Shown here piece after piece: positions 55,799 to 64,000 of a stretch of 64,000 nt of DNA. The notes below the pieces were generated by a model that ran no database searches, had not been told where the DNA came from, and saw nothing but the letters and a program-made list of their open reading frames with translations. The stretch's first letter is position 1. Each line of letters starts with the position of its first letter. The DNA comes from Ursus arctos. Lineage: Eukaryota; Chordata; Mammalia; Carnivora; Ursidae. Both the position numbers and the translations under genes were made by a program. The stretch spans positions 5,470,566 to 5,534,565 of the forward strand of contig NC_079873.1 of assembly GCF_023065955.2 (NCBI RefSeq). Reading direction: 5' to 3'.

Positions 55799-57651
55799 AA
55801 GGTTAAATAAATGTATAACTTATACATATATTTATGTTAAATATAAAGTCAAATAGTGCCATATACAGACACACGCATTGCGGGGGGGGGTGTCTGCACA
55901 TGAACACAGGTACATGTACAAGGACATATATATAAACAAGAACACAGTGACAAACTGGAGGAAAATCAACCCTCAGACTCCATCCGTAGGAACATGGTCA
56001 TACGATTTATGGTTTTCCAATGGTGACATTCTAATTACAAAGAACAGCTGGATTTATGTGCATGGATGTGGAAAGATCAATTAAACATTCATGGACGCAA
56101 AGGCAGGTTGGAGAATAATGCATGTAGTTTGATTGGATTTTCATACAAAAAGAAGAGGCTTCACTGAGTAGAAGCATCGCGGGAAAGGTGCGGGGTACAC
56201 GGAAAATGTCAGTCATGAGCAGCTCCCGATAGCTGAGGTAGGGAGTAAGAAATGCAAAGCTTTCATATTGAGTTTGCGTTTGTGTCCTATGCGAGTGGTT
56301 TCATCTGAGAACATATTCACGTACTAGGGAAGCAGATCGGCGGCCTCCCCCACGTCCGCATCCGACTCCCTGGAATCTGTGACTGCTACCTTCCGTGGCA
56401 AGGGAGAATTAAGATTGCAGATAGGGTTGAGGTTGCCCGTCAGCTGACTTGAGAATAGGACATTATCCTGCATCATCTGGATGGCGCCGTATAGATACTG
56501 GACCCGTGAGCAGAACAGAAAGGCAGCCGAGAAGACAGGAGTGAGGTACTGTGGGACACGGCGCACCACGGCCGGCTTGGGTGCAGGAAGGAGGAGCCTC
56601 GCACCCAGCACGCAGGCAGCTCCAAGGAGGGGAGACGAGCGGGAGAGAAAACGCATTCCCGAGGATCGGCCTCCCTTCATCAGGTTTTCTGGGCCCATAG
56701 AGTCAAGGACACAGGCTGTCTTTGCATAGAGTTTATGGCATGCCAAGTAGCAAAGGTTTTGCTGCAGTTAGAGAGAGAGAGCACGGAGTGGGGGTGGCGA
56801 GAGAGAGAAGTCACTCAGAATACGCTCCTCCAGTCCCGTGTGCTGTACAGAAAGTTCTAAGACCACGGAATCGTGAACGCCGCAGTTGAAGCAAGTTAAC
56901 AGGGAGTCCGTACACATTTCAAATGGAATGATCAAGTGTAGCCCTTAAGGTGACACACAGGGTTTGGCTTTCTCCAAAAAAGGGGTCGCTTGGGGAATGA
57001 CCCCTGAATGAGTCACCCCACTGAATTCTCAGAGGTACCCTGGTGGCCCCCAGAGCGCACTGCGGGGCCATTCGCACGCGCACCGTTGTCTGTCTTCGCA
57101 GGCATGGCTCGGGTTGAACCCTGGTGTGTTCGTCCCACCCCCACCCCCGGTTAGCAGCTCCTCCCTGAACTGGGCCGCCAGCCCACACAGGCCTCCCTGG
57201 GTTGACAAGTCTGTTTATGGGTGCAGAGAAACTCTCTTCCTTTGTGCCAGAATTGACTGGAAGGCCCCCTCCCAGCTGCAAAGCCCAGCCTTTGTCTCTG
57301 ACTAAAGATCTCTTGCCTTTGGGACCTGGACAGACCCCAAGAAATCTGCCTCCTGCCAAGTCCTCAGTGTTCTGGCGAAGCGGGGGGAAATGGATAACGG
57401 CTCCGCAACAAAGAGCAACCTTCACAAATGATTCCTTCGGGCGGTAAAACATTCACGCAGAAGACGCGTCTTTCAAGACTGGCCAGGGACTTCGCCGAGA
57501 GCCCGTGCGTCTCCCTCACATACACACTTCAGGTTCTGGGCTGTGCTTCGGTGCAGTGCGAGGCCCGCGGGTCTGCGCTGCTCTCATGTTACCCGGCTTG
57601 GCTTCCTGGAGCCGCCGGGCCGTTGCAGGACCCAGACTCCACTCTCCATGA

Positions 57652-57675
57652 CGCCCCCCCCCCCGCCCCCCCCAG
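57652..57675. repeat. Poly-C tract
   Basis: Two C runs separated by a single G, about 22 bases in total. Sequencing length here may be unreliable. Confidence 0.9.
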
Positions 57676-59292
57676 TGCTTTCCTTTGCTTTTCACAGGTG
57701 CTGAGTTGTCATCAGCTGGAGAGATGTTTTGGCTTCAGGCCTTTCTTGGGGAAGCTGGCATTCGCCCAGGTGACAGTACAGCACGTGTGAATGCTCAGCC
57801 GTGAAGGGACAGAGTTGCTTTTGTGCTCACAGCGGTGGGCGCTCACGCCTGTGCTCGGGGGGCCGCGGCAGGGCCCGTCCGCGCCTTCACTGGTGTGCGA
57901 ACAGAATCTGGCCTGGGCTTTGGCTTGGTAGCACTTCTGGGAACCTGTGTGAGGGCGCCAGGGGACAGTGTGATACACGAGGCCGGCAGGGCGTCTCAGC
58001 TCACCGCCTGTCCCCCCCAGCCCGGAACCGGAGTGGCAGCTCGCCACTGTGGATGCAGGCAGTGCTGTAAGTGAACCGACGATAAAGAAAGCCTGAAATT
58101 GCTTCGCATCTCTGGTCTTGCAAATACGAGGGCATCGTTCATCAGCCACTCCCTCCAGCGTGACCACCTTGGGGAATAGCGTTCCAGTAAATACTTCCAT
58201 TATTAAACCTCAAGTCATGGCATGCAGGACATTTGGAAGAGAATGGTCATTATCTTCATGTGGACAAACAATAACATGGGGTCTTCAATCTCCTCATCAG
58301 TCAATAAACCTTTTATAAATTAAGGAAGGTAATTGCTTCATGATATTTACATTTATCATTTGACATAGTTCATTCAGTAGCCACTAACTTCTATGCAGAT
58401 GTAGTAAAAAAAAAAAAAAAACAACTCGGGAAACATTTGCCCACGTAAAATGTTCCCAAAAATGCATCTCCACCTTCCAGTCTGATGTGACCGGGCCGAT
58501 ACCGAGCGCCCGGCAACATGGCCCGGAGCCAGACGTGCAGACGTGCAAGTCTTGTCGTGCAAACAAGAACATTGCGTGAGATCCAGCCTGAAAAGGAGGC
58601 TTCTTTTTAGTTCGCTTCTTAAGCCCTCCCGCCTAGACTTCCAAATTTACCATCTGACTGGCCTTTTGACAGGAAGTAATGACACGTGGGGACCATGCAC
58701 GTCTTGGCCAACGCAGCATGGTGAATCATTGCAAACAAAACCCATGAGCACGTAAGCACAGTACTTTTCTTCAAGTCTGGACTAAGTCCTTAAAAGTATG
58801 CCTCCTGAGGTTTCCCAAGTGTGCTCAGAAACTAAAAAGTAAGAATAATGTCCTGTGTAAAATAGCTAACCATTTAAGACCTCTGTCCTATCGGAATAAG
58901 GGAGGGTGGAGAGAAAAAAGGGAAAGATTTTGTAGACGACTTTAAGTGTTCCCATACTGTGATCAGTGCACATGCCAGTCGGCAAACCCTCGTCATGTTT
59001 CGAGAACAGCTAGGTTGCAGGCAAATTGCAGAGTTCGGATAACCTGTCAGGCAGTGGTACTCTCTCCCGCTGCATGTTAACATCAGTTCAGAAGCTCTCA
59101 GGACATCCCACCACCAAGACCTGATGGAATCAGTCAGGTGTAACTGCAGAAGACAGAAGTATAAACAGACAAAACTTGTGTATCCAGTCATGTTGACATT
59201 TAACTCAAGCTCCGTCTCTACATAATAAGTGGACTTACTATCGTATACACCCGGAATCATACACCTGTCACACGTAGATACGTAGTGTTTCT

Positions 59293-59322
59293 CACACACA
59301 CACACACACACACACACACATA
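59293..59322. repeat. (CA)n microsatellite
   Basis: About 15 uninterrupted CA units. Confidence 0.95.
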
Positions 59323-61303
59323 ACGTCATGTGCTTACTTACAGGCGACATGGTAGTACCTTCTTTTTGAAATTTGAATTCCAGTACAGTTAACGTGCGGT
59401 GTTCTATCAGTCCCAGGTGTGCAATATAGTGACGAACAGTTCTGTGCACGACTCTGTGCCCGTCACGACAAGTGTGCTCTTCATCTCTCCCCTGTTTCCC
59501 CCACCACCTCCCCCCTAGGAGCCACCAGTTTGTTCTCTAGAGTTTGTTTTTTAGTTTGTCTATTTCTTTGTTCATTTGTTATGTTTTCAAACTCCACCTA
59601 TGAGTGAAATCGTATGATATTCGTCTTTCTGTGACTTAGTTTACTTAGCATTATCTCCTGTAGATCCGACCGTGTCATTGCAAATGGCATGATTTCGTTT
59701 GTTGTGGTGGGGAGTGATATTCCATCGTATATGGATACCCCATCTTCTTTATCCGTGTATCTTATCCGTGGACCCTTGGCTTGTGTCCATAACTTGGCTA
59801 TGGTAAATAATGCTGCATTAAACATAGAGGTGAATATACCTTTTCAAATTAGTGTTTCTGTATTCTTTGTGTGGATACCCATTACCCATTAGTGGAATTA
59901 CTGGATCAGATGGTAATTCTATTTTTAATTGTTTTTGAGGAACCTCCATACTGTTTTCCAGAATGGCTGCACCTTTTGCATTCCCACCCACAGCTTTTTC
60001 TCCACATCCTCACCAACACCTGTTGTTTCCCGTGTTGTTGATTTTAGCCATTCTGACAGGTGTGAGGTGATGTCTCGTCATGGTTTTGGTGTGCACGTCC
60101 CTGATGATGAGTGATGTTGCACGTGTTTTCATGTGTCTGTTGGCCACCTGGATGTCTTCTTTGAGGAAATGTCTGTTCTTGTCTTCTTTTCCTTATTAAT
60201 TGGGTTATTTGGGGGGTTTTGATGTTCAGTTATATGTTATTTATATATTTTGGATACTAACCCTTTATCAGATATGTCTTTTGCAAGTGTCTTCTCCCAT
60301 TCTGTAGGTTGCCTTTTAGTTTTGTGGATGGTTTTCTTCGCTGTGCAGAAGCTTTTTATTTTGATGTGGTCCCAATAGTTAATTTAGCTTTTGTTTCCCT
60401 TGCCTCAGGAGACATATCTAGAAAAATGTTGCTGTAGCCAGTGTCAGAGAGATTATTGCCTGTGCTCTGTTCTAGGATTTTTATGGTTTCAGATCTTGCA
60501 TTTAGACCCTTAATCCATTTTGAGTTTATTTTGTGTATGGCGTAAGATAGTGGTCCACTTTTATTCTTCTGCATGGAGCTGTCCAGTTTTCCCAGCACCA
60601 TTTGTTGAAGAGACTTTTGCCCGTTGCACATTCTTGCCTCCTTTGTTGGAGGTGATGACTGTATAAGTTGTTTATTTCTGGGCTCTCTGTTCTCTTCTCC
60701 TCATCTGTATGTCTGTTTCTGTGCCAATATCACATTGTTTGGGCCACTACAGCTTTGTAGTGTATCTTGAAATCTGGGATTGAGATAGCTCCAGTTTTGT
60801 TCTTCTTTTTCAAGATTGCTTTGGCTATTTGGGATCTTTTGTAGTTTCGTAAAAATCATAGGATTGTTCTAACTCTGAAAAATGCTGTTGATATTCTGAT
60901 AGGGATTGCATTAAATCTGCAGATTGCTTTGGGTAGTATGGATATTTTAACAGTATTTTCTTCCAATCCATGGAATATCTTTCCATTTGTTTGTACTGTC
61001 CGCAATTTCTTTTATCAAAGTTTTATAGTTTTCAGAGTACAGACTGTTTACTTCCTTGCTTAATTTATTCCTAAGTGTTTTATATTTTTGGTGCAATTGT
61101 AAATGGGACTGTTTTCTTAATTTCTCTTTCTGCTATTTCGTTATTAATGTACAGAAATGAAACATATTTCTGTGTATTGATTTTGTATCCTGAGACCTTA
61201 GTGAATTCTTTTAATAGTTCTAATAGCTTTTTGGAAGATTCTTTAGAGTTTTCTCTATATAGTATCATGTCACCTACAAATGGTGAAAGTTTTACTTCTT
61301 CCT

Positions 61304-61457
61304 AGGGTGCCTGGGTGCTTCAGTTGGTTAAGCATCCCACTCTTGATTTTGGCTCAGGTCGTGATCTCAGGGTCATGAGATCAAGCCCTGCATCAGGCTC
61401 TGTGCTCAATGGGGAGTCTGCTTGAGATTCTCTCTCCCTCTGCTCCTCCCCCCAGGT

Positions 61458-61499
<42 letters not shown>

Positions 61500-61520
61500 A
61501 ATGAATCTTAAAAAAAAAAA
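61304..61520 (+). mobile_element. Can-SINE, plus strand, inside L1 ORF2
   Basis: Head GGTGCCTGGGTGCTTCAG, CATCCCACTCTTGATTTTGG, GTCATGAGATCAAGCCCTGC B-box region, (CT)n at 61456-61499, AATGAATCTT and a poly-A. The long exact direct repeat AAAGTTTTACTTCTTCCT is at 61286-61303 and 61521-61538. Confidence 0.97.
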
Positions 61521-62164
61521 AAAGTTTTACTTCTTCCTTACCAGTCTAGATACCTTTTATTTCATTTTCTTGTCTGATTGCTGTGGCTAGGACTTCCAGT
61601 ACTCTGTTGAATAAGAGTAGTGAGAATGGACATACACATATTGATCCTGGTCTTAGGGGGAAAGCTCTCTGTTTTTCACCATTGAGTATAATGTTAGCTG
61701 TGAGTTCTTTATAAATGGCCTCTATTATGTTGAGGTACCTTCCCTCTAAACCTGCTTTGTTGAGGGTTTTTATGGTGAACGGATGTCGTACTTTGTCAAA
61801 TGCTTTTTACGCATCTATTGAAATGATCATATGGTTTTTATACTTTCTTTTGTTGAGGTGATGTATCTATCACACTGATTAATTTGTGAATATTGAACCA
61901 CCCTTGCATCCCAGGAATAAATTCCACTTGGCCATGGTGAATAAATTTTTTCAGTGTATTGTCGGATTTTGTTGCTAATATTTTGTTGAGGAATTTTGCA
62001 TCCTATGTTTCTGAGAGATACTGGCCTGTGGTTCCTTTTTTTTTTTTTTTTTAAGTGTCTTTATCTGGTTTTGGTATCAGGGTAATGCTGACCTCATATA
62101 ATGAATTTGGAAGCTCTCCTCTGTCTTTTGGAATAGTTTGCAAAGAATAGTTATTAACTCTTCT

Positions 62165-62259
62165 TTTTTATTATGTTTTCCCCATCACCCATTTACCCAT
62201 CCCCCCACCTACCTCCCCCCCAGCAACCCTCAGTTTGTTCTCTATATTTAAGAGTCTCT
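62165..62259 (-). mobile_element. Very short L1 3' UTR insertion
   Basis: About 95 bases: TTTTTATTATG, then a C-rich 3' UTR block (CCATCACCCATTTACCCATC) and CCTCAGTTTGTTCTCTATA. The direct repeat AGTTATTAACTCTTCT / AGTTATTACCTCTTCT is at 62149-62164 and 62260-62275. The 3'-most part of the L1 tail is missing internally. Confidence 0.88.
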
Positions 62260-62345
62260 AGTTATTACCTCTTCTTGAAATGTTTGGTAGAATTCCCCTG
62301 TGAAACCACCTGGTCGTGGATTTTTGTTTACTGGGAGGTTTTTTG

Positions 62346-62394
62346 TTTGTTTAATTCCAGTAGAGTTAACACACAGGGTTGTATTAGATTCATA
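62346..62394 (-). mobile_element. Ultra-short L1 3' tail insertion (about 49 bp)
   Basis: TTTAATTCCAGTAGAGTTAAC and ACACAGGGTTGTATTAG are the antisense L1 3' terminus. It is flanked by TGGGAGGTTTTTTG (62332-62345) and TGAGAGTTTTTTG (62395-62407); the intact L1 has this word once (28671-28682). One of the shortest L1 insertions I can recognise by eye. Confidence 0.75.
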
Positions 62395-62628
62395 TTGAGA
62401 GTTTTTTGATTTCTGATTCAGTTGCATTTCTGGTAATCAGCCTGTTCAAATTTTTTGTTTCTTTCTGAGTCGGTTTGGGAGGTAGATGTTTCTAGCAATT
62501 TATCCATTTCTTAGTAGGTTGTCCAATTTGTTGGCATATAATATTTTGTGATATTCTCTTGTAATCCTTTGTATTTCTATGGTGTTGGTGGTTATTTCTG
62601 ATTTCTGATTTTGTCTCTCTCTCTGTTT

Positions 62629-62829
62629 TTTTTTTTTTTTAAAGATTTTATTTATTTATTCGACAGAGATAGAGACAGCCAGCGAGAGAGGGAACACAAG
62701 CAGGGGGAGCGGGAGAGGAAGAAGCAGGCTCACAGCAGAGGAGCCTGATGTGGGGCTCGATCCCATAATGCCGGGATCACGCCCTGAGCCGAAGGCAGAC
62801 GCTTAACCGCTGTGCCACCCAGGCGCCCC
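62629..62829 (-). mobile_element. Can-SINE, minus strand, arctoid-type
   Basis: Antisense copy with AAAGATTTTATTTATTTATTCG, GACAGCCAGCGAGAGAGGG, GGATCACGCCCTGAGCCG and head complement CCACCCAGGCGCCCC. A CT-rich duplication (TCTCTGTT) flanks it. Well preserved, so probably among the younger insertions in the window. Confidence 0.95.
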
Positions 62830-64000
62830 TCTCTGTTCTTTTTTTAAATGTATCTGGCTAAAGCTTTATCAGTTTTGTTGATCTGTTCAGAGAACCAGTT
62901 CCTGGCTTCATTGATCTGTTCTGTTGGTTTTTTAGTTTCTATTTTGTTGATTTCTGCTGTAATCTTTATTATTTTCTTCCTTCTACTGGTTTTGGGTTTT
63001 CTTTGTTCTTTGTCTAGATCCTTCAGTTGTAAGGGTAGGTTGTTTCTTTATGATTTTTCTTGCTTCGTGAAGTACACTTACTTTGCTACAAGCTTCCCTC
63101 TTGGATCAGCTTTTTTTAGACTGTTTTGTTTGTCTCCATGTATTTTTTTTAATTTCCTCTTTGACTTCTTGATTGATCCATTCATCATTTGGTAACATGT
63201 TATTTACCCTCCGTGTGTTTGTGGTCTTTCCACATTTTTTTCTTGTGGATGATTTCTAGTTTCATAGCATTGTGGTCAGAAACAGTGCGTGACATGACTT
63301 CACCTATTTTTAATTTGTTGAGACTTGTTTTGTGGCCTAATAATGTAATCTATTCTGGAGAATGTCCCATGTGCACTTGAAAAGAATGTGTATTCCCCTG
63401 TTTTAGGATGGGATATTCTGAATATACCTCTTAGATCCATCCATCCAGTGTGTCACTCAATGCCACTGCTTCCTTGTTGGTTTTCTGTTTAGATGATCTG
63501 TGCATTGAACTGAGTGGGTGTTAAACTCCCCTACTACTGTCGTATTACTATCGATTACTTCCTTTATGTTTGTTAATGGCTGCTTTATGTGTTTGGGTGC
63601 TCCATGTTGGGTGCATAAATGTTTGCAATTATTTTATCTTCTTGTTGGTTAGGCCCCTTTATGATTATATAGTGTCCTTCTTTGTCTCTTGTTACAGTCT
63701 TTGTTTTAAAGTCTATTTTGTCCAATATAAGAATTGCTACCCAGGTTTTGTTATCATTTCTATTTGCATAATAAATACTTTCCCATCCCTTCATGTTCAG
63801 TTTTCATGTGTCCTTAGGTCTGAAATGCGTCTCCTATAGGCAGCACATAGATGGGGTTCGTTTGTTTTTGTTTCTGTTTAATCCATTCCCCCATCTGATA
63901 TCGTTTGTTTGATATCCATTTACAGTCAAAGTATTTATTGATAAGTGTGTATTTATTGCCATTTTGTTACTTGCATTATGGTTTTTGTAGTTCTGCTGTG

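Larger units (their letters stand above)
55799..59349. other. Repeat-poor 3.5 kb, locally GC-rich, no gene called
   Basis: Unique-looking sequence with higher GC and scattered CpG at 56.3-58.1 kb, a G run at 55880, a C run at 57652-57673 and a poly-A at 58407. Several frames of 120-191 codons lie on both strands (for example minus 56324-56746, 56919-57452, 57712-58200). They overlap each other and have no recognisable domain, so I do not call genes. It is the best place in the window to look for a promoter or a non-coding exon. Confidence 0.5.
59900..63900 (-). pseudogene. L1 ORF2 remnant, near full span, broken
   Basis: The endonuclease piece 63794-63585 reads MKGWESIYYANRND and ILDKIDFKTKTVTRDKEG. 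The piece 61268-61080 begins just after the active site and reads [20 protein letters not shown]. The FADD active site has become F-V-G-D (61280-61269), losing the first catalytic aspartate. The region 60631-60356 has KWIKGLNARSETIKILEQ. SINEs and L1 tails break it further. Confidence 0.9.
59350..64000 (-). mobile_element. Long L1, minus strand, runs off window
   Basis: Antisense L1: 3' UTR from 59350, ORF2 C-terminus near 60 kb, RT region at 61-62 kb, endonuclease at 63.3-63.9 kb, and the ORF2 start near the window end. The right-hand part (ORF1, 5' UTR) would lie outside. Interrupted by two SINEs (61304, 62629) and two very short L1 tails (62165, 62346). Too many stops to be active. Confidence 0.94.

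Noticed and set aside
56324..56746. 140-codon minus-strand frame that looked protein-like (hydrophobic and Pro/Arg segments)
   Set aside because: I recognise no family. The opposite strand is also open, which points to GC-driven stop depletion. Kept only as part of a region worth checking.
57500..58080. CpG island with a gene promoter
   Set aside because: CpGs are more frequent than in the surroundings, but by eye not dense enough to call an island without counting, and no first exon is visible.
57712..58200. 162-codon minus frame overlapping 89- and 83-codon plus frames
   Set aside because: Three overlapping frames open in a GC-rich block, none with a recognisable domain.
58874..59449. 191-codon open frame on the minus strand
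   Set aside because: It runs through the (CA)n tract (a string of Val-Cys) and into L1 3' UTR text, and has no recognisable domain. Best explained as chance.

Overview
This window is repeat-rich nuclear DNA from a carnivoran mammal. I find no protein-coding gene, no intact RNA gene, no CRISPR array and no bacterial or viral operon in it. The organism call rests on about 21 tRNA-Lys-derived Can-SINEs (SINEC type, head GGGGCGCCTGGGTGGC, A/T-rich tail) and on carnivore-type L1 LINEs. Several SINEs carry the 'GCGCAGTCGTTAAGCGTCTGCC ... CTCCTCCGCTGGGAGCC' body that I associate with bears, giant panda and related arctoids. A bear- or panda-like caniform is my best guess, but the species cannot be fixed from the text alone.

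Layout. 0-7 kb: ancient mammalian L1 debris in antisense, split by a Tigger-like DNA transposon (4239-4574) and several SINEs. 7.4-17.7 kb: mostly repeat-poor sequence with a short L1, a MaLR-type LTR, L2, MER5A and MIR fossils, and a SINE cluster at 13.2-13.9 kb. 17.75-19.38 kb: one L1 insertion with a clean twin-priming inversion and exact target-site duplications. 21-25.5 kb: more SINE and L1 tails, plus an ancient L1M 3' end cut by a younger L1. 25.5-32.9 kb: a full-length but dead L1 on the minus strand with matching duplications at both ends, a 5' UTR of about 1.5 kb and three later SINE insertions. 33-45 kb: repeat-poor DNA with microsatellites, SINEs and short L1 tails. 45.5-46.9 kb: a truncated L1 abutting a tRNA-Ala-like sequence. 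47-51 kb: repeat-poor. 51.6-55.3 kb: a second long L1 with an internal deletion of about 2.3 kb. 55.8-59.35 kb: repeat-poor and locally GC-rich. 59.35-64 kb: a third long L1 that runs off the window end, itself hit by two SINEs and two very short L1 tails.

How the parts work together. There is no gene network here; the structure is a stratigraphy of retrotransposition. The L1s supplied the machinery that moved the SINEs, and most insertions keep recognisable target-site duplications, so the order of events can be read in several places. All L1 reading frames seen are broken, and in two copies the reverse-transcriptase FADD motif itself is mutated. The longest open frames outside repeats (about 100-190 codons) have no recognisable domains and are consistent with chance.

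Most worth a second look: a long antisense open frame in the 5' UTRs of two separate L1 copies (compare primate ORF0), the L1/tRNA-Ala junction, the twin-primed L1, three ultra-short L1 insertions, and a compact Y-box/RFX/CRE-like motif cluster at 12.7 kb. None is shown to be a new system.
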